NCBI GenBank assembly: GCA_963925895.1
Contig: CAWUVH010000011.1
Location: forward strand, 123,167-187,166
Direction of reading: 5' to 3'
Origin: Eutrophovita sp913057845
GTDB lineage: Bacteria; Pseudomonadota; Gammaproteobacteria; Burkholderiales; Eutrophovitaceae
Length of the DNA: 64,000 nucleotides
Shown: positions 9,519 to 17,027 of the stretch, one piece after another
Position numbering within the stretch: the stretch's first letter is position 1
Layout of the letters: every line of letters starts with the position of its first letter
The notes under the pieces: model-generated
Told to the model about the DNA's origin: nothing
The model's database searches: none
What the model saw: the letters and a program-made list of their open reading frames with translations, nothing else
Translations under genes and position numbers: made by a program

Positions 9519-10190
9519 ATGACTCTCATTCAATTCAAAAATGTCACCAAGACCTACGGGTCAGGCGACAGCACCTTCCGAGCACTGAAAGGACTGAACT
9601 TAGCTATCGAAGACGGTGAGTTCTTAGCGCTGATGGGGCCAAGTGGCTCAGGAAAATCCACAACCATGAATATTGCCGCATGCCTCGACACGCTCACAAG
9701 TGGAAGTTACCTGTTTCAAAATGTCCCCGTAGAAAACCTAAATACATACCAAAGAACCTTACTAAGGAGAAACTTCCTGGGATTCATTTTTCAAGGATTT
9801 AATTTGCTCCCTAGAAGTTCGGCATTGGAAAATGTAGAGCTTCCTTTGATCTATCGTGGGGACAAGGTTCTTGAAAGACGTTCAGCAGCCAATGCCGCTC
9901 TTGAGAAAGTCGGCTTATCCAATTGGAGGAACCATACTCCTAGCGAACTCTCTGGCGGACAACAACAACGCGTAGCGATTGCTCGCGCCATCGTAACAAA
10001 ACCTAAAATACTTCTAGCTGATGAGCCAACGGGAAATTTAGACTCTCAAACAAGCGAGGAAATCATGTCTTTACTTACTTCATTGAATCGAGATTTAGGC
10101 ATTACAGTCATCATGGTTACCCATGAGCCTCAAATGGCCGAATACGCAAGCCGCGTAGTGCACTTCTTAGATGGTCAAATTACTAACTAG
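9519..10190 (+). CDS. MacB-type ABC transporter ATPase subunit
   Basis: ABC ATPase of the LolD/MacB group, 223 residues from ATG 9519. An upstream start at 9474 would overlap the adaptor gene and add 15 residues before the conserved MTLIQFKNVTKTY beginning. Motifs are Walker A GPSGSGKST, Q-loop FQGFNLLP, signature LSGGQQQR, Walker B ILLADEPTGNLDS and the switch His in MVTHEP. In E. coli this domain is fused to the permease in MacB; here it is a separate protein, with the permease gene 14 bp downstream. Confidence 0.95.
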   Translation: MTLIQFKNVTKTYGSGDSTFRALKGLNLAIEDGEFLALMGPSGSGKSTTMNIAACLDTLTSGSYLFQNVPVENLNTYQRTLLRRNFLGFIFQGFNLLPRSSALENVELPLIYRGDKVLERRSAANAALEKVGLSNWRNHTPSELSGGQQQRVAIARAIVTKPKILLADEPTGNLDSQTSEEIMSLLTSLNRDLGITVIMVTHEPQMAEYASRVVHFLDGQITN

Positions 10191-10204
10191 GTCTCATTAA
10201 ACTC

Positions 10205-11404
10205 ATGTTTTGGAATTCCTTTGCTCTAGCCGTCAATGCGATAAAAAGAAATCTTCTAAGAAGTTTCCTCACGGTACTCGGAATCATCATCGGTGTTGCC
10301 GCAGTCATAACTATGGTCACTGTTGGTCGTGGGGCAACACAGTCGGTGAGCGACCAGATTTCAGCAATGGGAACAAATCAGCTCATTGTGCGTCCTGGAC
10401 AACGAAGGGGCTCGGGTGCAAATACGCCAAAATTCAAACAAAAAGATGTAGACCTAATAAAAACGCAGGTTACTGGTATAACGGGCGTAGCACCCTACTC
10501 AACCCTTTCTGCGACTGTAATATTCCAGGCGAAAAATTACACCACATTAATTACAGGCACAACCAACGATTTTTTTACAGTTGGCAATTGGGTTTTGCAA
10601 TCGGGTAGACAATTCTACGACAACGAACTCAATTCAGGCAAAGCTTCCTGCATTCTGGGAACAACTGTGAAAAACAAGTTATTTGGTAAAGAAAATCCAC
10701 AAGGACAACGAATTCGCGTGAAGCAATTTACATGTGAAGTAATTGGGGTACTCGAATCAAAAGGTCAGTCCACATGGGGCACAGACCAAGACGACAAGGT
10801 GCTTATGCCGCTCAAGACTGTGCATAGACGCCTTCTGGGCAGTCTCGACATTGAAAGAATGGCCGTGAAAGTTGCAGACAGCAACAAAATCAGCATCGCG
10901 CAAACAAAAATAACCGAGCTGATAAGACAATCTAGGCGACTACCCGACAACATGGAGAATGATTTTAGAGTCTTAGATATGCGTCAGATTATCCAAACCT
11001 TAACTGGTACAACGCGGGTTTTAACGATGCTACTTGGCGCGGTTGCTGCGGTCAGCCTTCTCGTTGGTGGCATTGGGATTATGAATATTATGCTGGTGTC
11101 TGTAACAGAAAGAACAAAGGAGATTGGCATTCGGTTGGCAATTGGCGCACTCGAAAAACATGTATTGATGCAATTCCTTATCGAAGCGGTGGTGTTATCC
11201 AGTATTGGCGGTGTACTCGGTTTAATTTTAGCAGCAGGTTTATCAATATTCGGGGCAAGCCTGATGGGCGTACCCTTTATTTTCGACTTGCAAATAAATA
11301 TTTTAGCTTTCTTATTCGCCGCTTCAATCGGAATATTATTTGGGTTCGTGCCTGCGCGACGAGCTGCCCGTCTCAATCCAATTGACGCTCTTCGCCACGA
11401 ATAA
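10205..11404 (+). CDS. MacB-type ABC transporter permease (FtsX/MacB_PCD)
   Basis: Inner-membrane permease of 399 residues in the MacB layout. One transmembrane helix lies near residues 20-42 (FLTVLGIIIGVAAVITMV), followed by a large periplasmic domain, then three C-terminal helices containing the FtsX-family stretch SVTERTKEIGIRLAIGA and ending RRAARLNPIDALRHE. With the ATPase, adaptor and outer membrane lipoprotein before it, it completes a mechanotransmission-type efflux system. The cysteine pair in the periplasmic domain (near residues 150 and 177) could form a disulfide (inference). Confidence 0.94.
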   Translation: MFWNSFALAVNAIKRNLLRSFLTVLGIIIGVAAVITMVTVGRGATQSVSDQISAMGTNQLIVRPGQRRGSGANTPKFKQKDVDLIKTQVTGITGVAPYSTLSATVIFQAKNYTTLITGTTNDFFTVGNWVLQSGRQFYDNELNSGKASCILGTTVKNKLFGKENPQGQRIRVKQFTCEVIGVLESKGQSTWGTDQDDKVLMPLKTVHRRLLGSLDIERMAVKVADSNKISIAQTKITELIRQSRRLPDNMENDFRVLDMRQIIQTLTGTTRVLTMLLGAVAAVSLLVGGIGIMNIMLVSVTERTKEIGIRLAIGALEKHVLMQFLIEAVVLSSIGGVLGLILAAGLSIFGASLMGVPFIFDLQINILAFLFAASIGILFGFVPARRAARLNPIDALRHE

Positions 11405-11452
11405 ACGTATGATTATGCACATTATGACAATCAAGCACATGGAATTGCCCTT

Positions 11453-12949
11453 ATGTTAACAATCGGAGTCGTTGGTGCCGGCACTATGGGTAGTGGTATC
11501 GCTCAGGTAGCTATTGCGGCTGGTGAAACAGTAAAACTTTACGATCCATTTCCTCAGGCAACCGAACGTGGTCGGGAAATGATTAAAAAGAATCTCGAAT
11601 TTCTTGTGGGTAAAGACAAACTTACTAAAGACGAATCCGCCGATATGTTAGCGAGACTTTATATTGTCCAAACTACGAGAGACCTCGCAGCTTGTGACTT
11701 GGTAATTGAGGCCATTATCGAGGATGAAAATTTAAAGAAAGAACTATTTAAAGACTTAGAAATGATCATCTCTCCTGACGCGATTCTAGCCACAAACACC
11801 TCATCAATATCAATTACTTCGCTATCAAACGGTCTGGCACGTCCGGAACGATTGGTAGGCATGCATTTCTTTAACCCAGCACCTCGCATGAAGCTTATAG
11901 AAGTGATCAAGGGACTTAGGACTTCCGAGCAGTATGTCGACTTTATTATTGAACTAGCAAAGCGATGGGGAAAAGTCCCCGTAACGGCAAGATCTACGCC
12001 AGGGTTCATTGTGAATCGCGTAGCTAGGCCCTTCTACGGAGAAGCACTCCGGATTCTAACGGAAGATGGAACCGACCATGCAAGCTTAGACACAGTGATG
12101 CGTGAGTGTGGTGGCTTTCCACTGGGGCCTTGTCAACTTATGGATCTTATTGGATTGGATGTCAATCTATCCGTCACTCAATCCGTGTTTGAAGCCACAG
12201 CATTCGATCCCAGATACGCACCATCGCTTTTACAACAAGAGTTGGTTCGTGCCGGAAAAATAGGACGAAAATCGGGAGAAGGATTTTATACCTATCCGAC
12301 AAATATCGTAAACCAAGAAAATAATGAGACCACCATTACTGTTGAAACAAATGCACTAGATCTAGAATATGTCGACGGCGCTTTAATCAAACCTCTCATC
12401 GATCGATTAATTAAGTCAGGCAATCGTCTAACGGAGGTCACCACAAGCAATAATATACCCACGATTGCCTTAACTGATGGAAGGACTGCAACGCAACGCT
12501 CAGACGACGAATCAATTCAAAATTTAGTACTCCTTGACCTTTGTCTCAATTTTGAACTCACAAAACGTATTGCATTGGCGCATGCGGAACAATGTGCGCC
12601 ACAAGCTGTTGATCAAATCGTTTGCGCCCTGCAAAGTGCAGGATGTCACGTGACGATAATTCGAGATATCGCAGGCATGATCGTAACGCGCACCGTTGCA
12701 ATGCTAGCGAATGAAGCCGCAGATTTAGTTCATCAGCGTGTATCTACACCGCAAGAAATCGACACAGCGATGACTTTAGGTACTGGCTACCCCAAAGGCC
12801 CTCTTTTGTGGGCTGACCAAATTGGCTTAAAGAATATCTCAAAAATACTGAAGAATTTATGTGACCATTACGGGCCGTCTCGCTATCGACTATCCCCATT
12901 AATTCAGCTTAAATCTATTTCCAATCAATTATTTCATGGGTCGCCATAA
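11453..12949 (+). CDS. 3-hydroxyacyl-CoA dehydrogenase, PaaH-like
   Basis: NAD-dependent dehydrogenase of 498 residues with the PaaH layout. It has an N-terminal Rossmann domain (GVVGAGTMGSGIAQVAI, residues 4-20), the catalytic His in MHFFNPAPRM, one C-terminal 3HCDH domain (TPGFIVNRVARPFYGEA), and a second, degenerate C-terminal domain after about residue 390 (DIAGMIVTRTVAMLANEAAD). PaaH oxidises 3-hydroxyadipyl-CoA in phenylacetate degradation. The presence of a PaaG-like gene in the same run fits, but other paa genes are absent here, so a related CoA-ester substrate is possible. Confidence 0.9.
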   Translation: MLTIGVVGAGTMGSGIAQVAIAAGETVKLYDPFPQATERGREMIKKNLEFLVGKDKLTKDESADMLARLYIVQTTRDLAACDLVIEAIIEDENLKKELFKDLEMIISPDAILATNTSSISITSLSNGLARPERLVGMHFFNPAPRMKLIEVIKGLRTSEQYVDFIIELAKRWGKVPVTARSTPGFIVNRVARPFYGEALRILTEDGTDHASLDTVMRECGGFPLGPCQLMDLIGLDVNLSVTQSVFEATAFDPRYAPSLLQQELVRAGKIGRKSGEGFYTYPTNIVNQENNETTITVETNALDLEYVDGALIKPLIDRLIKSGNRLTEVTTSNNIPTIALTDGRTATQRSDDESIQNLVLLDLCLNFELTKRIALAHAEQCAPQAVDQIVCALQSAGCHVTIIRDIAGMIVTRTVAMLANEAADLVHQRVSTPQEIDTAMTLGTGYPKGPLLWADQIGLKNISKILKNLCDHYGPSRYRLSPLIQLKSISNQLFHGSP

Positions 12950-15033
12950 TGTTTAAAAGACTTTACCTGTTAGGAATCTCCTTAATTATTTTTTCAATAC
13001 CGTCTGTCAACGCACGCGTCACTCAATTGGAAATCACCGAGATCATATCCATTGCAGGTGGCAAACACTTCGGAGACATTGGCGCTTACGAAAAAGTATC
13101 CGGCATTGCTTACTTTGAAATTTCATCAGATCACAAAAGAAATAAAATCATTACTGATATCGCGAGGGCAAGCATCAATGCAGATGGAAATGTTGAATTT
13201 AATGCTGAATTCGAAATATTGCGCCCGGTTGACCCATCAAAAGCAAGCGGCACTCTATTCGTTGAAGCCCCCTCCCAAGGTGAGAAACTCAGCCTGGGTC
13301 TTTTGCATGATATTGATGAAACAATAGATCTAAATTTCATTGATGAAACTACAGATCTCGGTAACGGTTTTTTATTTGAATCAGGTCATACAGTGGCATG
13401 GATCGCTTGGCAAGCACAAATAGAAGAAATAGACCACCGGCTTGTGGTTGACTTTCCGACTGCCCTAGAAAATGATAAACCTGTCACAGGCTTCATTCTC
13501 ACGGAATTTAATGGCAAGAGTTTTGAAGATCAAAACCCATACACGCTCCCCCTATCCGGAAGAGACTTCGTCAAATCATTCCCTACGATATCTACCGATC
13601 AAGAAACAGCGAAGGCTTCACTATTTGTCATGGAAAGTGGATCAACAGACGCAAGCAGCTCTGGGGTACGTAAAGGTGAAGCAGTCCCTGCAGACCAATG
13701 GCAATTCGCGCATTGTCCCGACGGATGGCCAGGGGAACCTTCATTGACCTTCATCTGCGTTAAAAATGGTTTTCTAAAAAATAGGAACTATCATTTGATT
13801 TACCAAGCAGTCGACTCGCCCGTCATGGGATTAGGGCTTGCAACGACGCGGGACTTTATTTCACATCTAAGGCACGAAAATAAAGATTCATTGGGTAATC
13901 AAAACCCAACGCCTGACATCAAACACGTCATTTGTCAGGGTATCGGTCAAGCAGCTAAATACCTGCGAGATTTTCTCTACCAAGGATTCAACGTCGACCT
14001 CAACAATCAAAAAGTGTGTGATGGCATGAATATCCATGCTGCGGGAGTAGAGAAGACTTACTTGAATTATCGGTTTTCGCAACCATACAGAGTATCTACC
14101 CAACATTCTGAACGATTTATTCCAGACGTGAATTTCCCGAGACAGTATTCCGTCCGCGTTAATCCGTTTTTAAAGTTTCCTGATGGAATTTTAAAGAAAC
14201 CAGCCTTTGATCCATATATTTTTCACACCGATACCTCGACTCAATATTGGCAGTCAAGAGCATCTCTGGTTAGCTCAAGTGAGGGTGGAACCATGGATTT
14301 TTCTGAATCGTCACGAGTTAGAAAGTTTCTAATATCAGGCGCAGAGAGCTACAACCGATTCAATAGTTTGGCACACAATGGGTACGGCGAAAGACAATGT
14401 TTCTTTCCCTCAAATAACTTGCACATTGGAGCTTTAATGCGTGCTCTGTTTTCAAATTTAGAAGAATGGGTTGCCGATGGAGAGCTACCTTTGGATTCAA
14501 TTTATCCAAAAATTTATGACGAAACACTAGTTGAGGCCTCGTCCATGTTCTTACCAAGCTTAATAAAAGAAAATTTTCGTGCTGCCTTAAATGGATCTGG
14601 AGATATGGAGTTTGGCTCAAGAGTAAAATTTAACCGCGGCGTGGTGGACTTGCTCGTTCCAGAGGTGATTGCGAACCACAAGGTGTTAGTGCCAGCGGTT
14701 GATCAATTTGGTCATGATATCGCTGGCGTAAGACATCCACATATCGAAGTCCCTATGGGGACTCATCTAGGTTGGAACCTTCGGACTACAGAATTCGGCG
14801 GCGGTGACCTCTGCGATGAAAATGGTTCCTTTATTCCACTATCACTAGATGATAGTGCGGCAATAGCAGCTAATGACTCTAGACCATCATTACTCTCAAT
14901 CTACCCCGACTACATGACTTACGTTCAAAAAGTACGTGAAGCAACTGAGGCATTAGTATCTCAAAAATTATTACTTCAAAAAGATGCGGATATTTTGCTT
15001 GAAAAAGTGGTGCAAAATATGTCCATGCACTGA
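12949..15033 (+). CDS. secreted alpha/beta-hydrolase-domain protein lacking the usual nucleophile serine
   Basis: A 694-residue protein with an N-terminal signal peptide (cleavage near NAR, about residue 23). It resembles the large family annotated 'alpha/beta hydrolase domain-containing protein' (Pfam Abhydrolase_10 type), judged from the order of motifs and the stretch KYLRDFLYQGFNVD. In family members I know, the segment before this carries a Gly-x-Ser-Gln nucleophile elbow; here it reads GIGQAAK, so Ser is Gly. The start codon overlaps the paaH-like stop by one base, which implies translational coupling. The substrate is unknown and the protein may be catalytically altered or non-enzymatic. 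Confidence 0.75.
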   Translation: MFKRLYLLGISLIIFSIPSVNARVTQLEITEIISIAGGKHFGDIGAYEKVSGIAYFEISSDHKRNKIITDIARASINADGNVEFNAEFEILRPVDPSKASGTLFVEAPSQGEKLSLGLLHDIDETIDLNFIDETTDLGNGFLFESGHTVAWIAWQAQIEEIDHRLVVDFPTALENDKPVTGFILTEFNGKSFEDQNPYTLPLSGRDFVKSFPTISTDQETAKASLFVMESGSTDASSSGVRKGEAVPADQWQFAHCPDGWPGEPSLTFICVKNGFLKNRNYHLIYQAVDSPVMGLGLATTRDFISHLRHENKDSLGNQNPTPDIKHVICQGIGQAAKYLRDFLYQGFNVDLNNQKVCDGMNIHAAGVEKTYLNYRFSQPYRVSTQHSERFIPDVNFPRQYSVRVNPFLKFPDGILKKPAFDPYIFHTDTSTQYWQSRASLVSSSEGGTMDFSESSRVRKFLISGAESYNRFNSLAHNGYGERQCFFPSNNLHIGALMRALFSNLEEWVADGELPLDSIYPKIYDETLVEASSMFLPSLIKENFRAALNGSGDMEFGSRVKFNRGVVDLLVPEVIANHKVLVPAVDQFGHDIAGVRHPHIEVPMGTHLGWNLRTTEFGGGDLCDENGSFIPLSLDDSAAIAANDSRPSLLSIYPDYMTYVQKVREATEALVSQKLLLQKDADILLEKVVQNMSMH

Positions 15034-15062
15034 ATAACTATCCAACATAGAGGCTCCATGAC

Positions 15063-15701
15063 ATGAAACAAATCCTCGTTTATTCTGATTCATTGACCTG
15101 GGGTATTATCCCAGGAACGCGCAGGCGTTTAGACTTCGATGATCGATGGACAGGTTTTATGGAGAATCTGCTTAATCAGAGTGAAGCCAAAGTTCGAGTC
15201 ATTGAGAACTGTCTTAATGGAAGACGAACAGTTTGGAATGACCCCTTTTTACCAGGTCGAAAAGGCGTAGATGGCATTCAGCAAGTTATAGAAATGCATT
15301 CGCCTCTAGACTTAGTCATTCTTGCGCTAGGGACAAATGACTTCCAATCAATGCATGACTTTAATGCATGGCATTCTGCACAGGGGATACGCACGATAGT
15401 GAATCACATAAAAACGGCTCCCGTAGAGCCTGGAATGCCTATCCCGCCTATTCTATTAGTCACACCACCGATAATCGAGACTCCCAGAGGACCCATTGCT
15501 CCTAAATTCAAGGGTGGAGAAAATAAAATAGTAGGTTTGTCGGAGGAATATAAAAAGATCTCTGATGATCTGAAATGCCATTACTTTGATTGCTCATCCG
15601 TCACAACCGCCAGTAAAGTTGATGGCATTCACCTAGACAAAGAGCAACATCATCTTGTGGGTGCCGCGATATCAACCCTGGTTGCGTCCATCTTGAGTTA
15701 A
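15063..15701 (+). CDS. SGNH/GDSL hydrolase, MsAcT-like arylesterase/acyltransferase family
   Basis: A 212-residue SGNH-fold esterase with no signal peptide. Block I reads YSDSLTWG (Ser 10, with Ser where most members have Gly), block II is the Gly in LNGRRTVW, block III GTNDFQS, and block V DGIHLDKEQHH with Asp and His of the triad. The overall pattern, including DLVILALGTND and KFKGGENK, is close to the Mycobacterium smegmatis acyltransferase MsAcT. It is the last gene of the plus-strand run, 29 bp after the hydrolase-domain gene, and likely acts on small acyl or aryl esters. Confidence 0.87.
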   Translation: MKQILVYSDSLTWGIIPGTRRRLDFDDRWTGFMENLLNQSEAKVRVIENCLNGRRTVWNDPFLPGRKGVDGIQQVIEMHSPLDLVILALGTNDFQSMHDFNAWHSAQGIRTIVNHIKTAPVEPGMPIPPILLVTPPIIETPRGPIAPKFKGGENKIVGLSEEYKKISDDLKCHYFDCSSVTTASKVDGIHLDKEQHHLVGAAISTLVASILS

Positions 15702-15713
15702 TTAACTCAAGAT
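15690..15713. repeat. 24-bp perfect palindrome between convergent genes
   Basis: The segment is a perfect inverted repeat with arms ATCTTGAGTTAA and TTAACTCAAGAT and no spacer. It includes the stop codon of the SGNH hydrolase gene and ends 8 bp before the ispF stop on the other strand. No T-tract follows on either strand, so a classical terminator is not proven; it could be a bidirectional terminator or a protein-binding site. Confidence 0.6.
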
Positions 15714-15720
15714 CCGATTA

Positions 15721-16194
15721 TTACGTGGACGATAATAAAACCGAGACCATTGCAACAATGCACTCCTCCCGGCCAACCATCCCCAAACGTTCCGAGGTCT
15801 TTGCTTTGACGTTTACCTGGTCAACACTGACACTGAGCAACTCGGCCAACACCTCACGCATATGCGCAATATACGGTGATAATTTAGGTCGCTCTGCAAT
15901 AACCGTAGAGTCTACGTTGACCACTTCATATCCGGATTCACACACCATTTTATATACCGTCGCAAGCATAACCCTACTGCCGATGCCTTCCCACTGAGGA
16001 TCTGTGTCGGGGAAATGTTGGCCAATATCGCCCAGACCACATGCGCCCAGAAGCGCGTCAATCAATGCATGGATTAAAACATCCGCATCCGAATGTCCCG
16101 CCAATCCCTTCTCATGGGGAATCAGAACGCCACCAAGGATTAAGGGTCTGTCCGACACCAAAGCGTGCACATCAAATCCCTCACCAATTCTCAT
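15721..16194 (-). CDS. ispF: 2-C-methyl-D-erythritol 2,4-cyclodiphosphate synthase IspF
   Basis: MEP-pathway enzyme converting CDP-methylerythritol 2-phosphate to the cyclodiphosphate. At 157 residues it is full length. The zinc-site motif FDVHAL (Asp 8, His 10), GHSDADVLIHALIDALLGA, GDIGQHFPDTDP and the C-terminal KAKTSERLGMVGR are all present. The ATG overlaps the ispD stop in an ATGA arrangement, so the two consecutive pathway enzymes are translationally coupled. Confidence 0.97.
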   Translation of the reverse strand: MRIGEGFDVHALVSDRPLILGGVLIPHEKGLAGHSDADVLIHALIDALLGACGLGDIGQHFPDTDPQWEGIGSRVMLATVYKMVCESGYEVVNVDSTVIAERPKLSPYIAHMREVLAELLSVSVDQVNVKAKTSERLGMVGREECIVAMVSVLLSST

Positions 16195-16928
16195 TTGTCA
16201 GCAACCTTTCTGAAAGAACGTTGTTCAAGGACTAATTGCGCACGATCAAGATCACGTTCGTATGTGATTTTAAAGTTATCCGCCTCAGATTGAATAAGCC
16301 TCGGTTTCATGCCCAGTCGCTCTACCGCTGAGGACTCATCGGTTATTTCTTCAAAATTATTCTTACCCTCTAACGCTTCTTCGAGCGTAGCTCGCCTAAA
16401 CATCTGTGGCGTCTGAGCCGACCAAAATTTTTTTCGGTCAACTGTAGAAAAGATATGATCACGATCATCAGATTGCTTAATGGTATCCACTAAACGACAG
16501 GCGAGTAACCCACCATCAGAGTAATTTCCGACCCCATCAATAAGACGATCAATCAATTCGGCAGTAATAAGTGGGCGAGCCGCATCATGCACGAGAATCC
16601 AATCGACGTCACGGACCTCACCACCCAGCGATCTGATGCCATTTAAAACTGTCTCTGCCCTGGTCTTGCCACCCAATGAAACAATTGTTAACTTGCTTTG
16701 ATCAAGACTCTCCGTAAGGTTCTCTGCACCTGTATCGCCATCCGAAAGCACGACAACAACGCCGTTGATTTTTTTGTGTTCAAGAAATGGTTCAATTGAC
16801 CTTTGAAGCACTGACTTGCCAAGCAAATCCTCGTGCTGCTTCACGGCATTGCCTTGAGATCCGAATCTTGTACCTTTGCCTGCTGCAGGTATCACAACGA
16901 AATAAGATGGGGAAATTTTAAGTGACAA
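16191..16928 (-). CDS. ispD: 2-C-methyl-D-erythritol 4-phosphate cytidylyltransferase IspD
   Basis: MEP-pathway cytidylyltransferase, 245 residues. CTP-binding glycine loop VIPAAGKGTRFGSQGNAVKQ (about residues 12-31), LVHDAARPLI, the AQTPQMFRR segment and TDESSAVERLG are typical. The only start that includes the whole N-terminal strand is a TTG at 16928 with no visible ribosome site, so the exact start is uncertain. In many gammaproteobacteria ispD follows ftsB; here it is divergent from mfd with 99 bp between them. Confidence 0.94.
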   Translation of the reverse strand: MSLKISPSYFVVIPAAGKGTRFGSQGNAVKQHEDLLGKSVLQRSIEPFLEHKKINGVVVVLSDGDTGAENLTESLDQSKLTIVSLGGKTRAETVLNGIRSLGGEVRDVDWILVHDAARPLITAELIDRLIDGVGNYSDGGLLACRLVDTIKQSDDRDHIFSTVDRKKFWSAQTPQMFRRATLEEALEGKNNFEEITDESSAVERLGMKPRLIQSEADNFKITYERDLDRAQLVLEQRSFRKVADK

Positions 16929-17005
16929 CGTTAGCTATTTGAGTCATTTGATCAATTTATAATTTATCCGTTTATAGTTACAGACATGCTGTGACGCTAG
17001 TGCAT

Positions 17006-17011
17006 TATAAT
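17006..17011 (+). promoter_or_regulatory. possible mfd -10 element
   Basis: A consensus TATAAT hexamer lies 17 bp before the mfd ATG in the 99-bp divergent ispD/mfd spacer. No good -35 is seen at normal spacing, so the promoter call rests on the -10 alone. A second TATAAT at 16958-16963 is equally unsupported. Confidence 0.3.
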
Positions 17012-17027
17012 CTATGCTTTTTAAAGC

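Noticed and set aside
5927..12949. A complete phenylacetate degradation cluster
   Set aside because: Only PaaG- and PaaH-like genes are present. The ring epoxidase (paaABCDE), paaK, paaZ, paaJ and paaF are absent from the window, so the pathway is not claimed.
16948..16978. mfd promoter TTGATC with TATAGT
   Set aside because: The hexamers are 19 bp apart, too far for a good sigma70 promoter.
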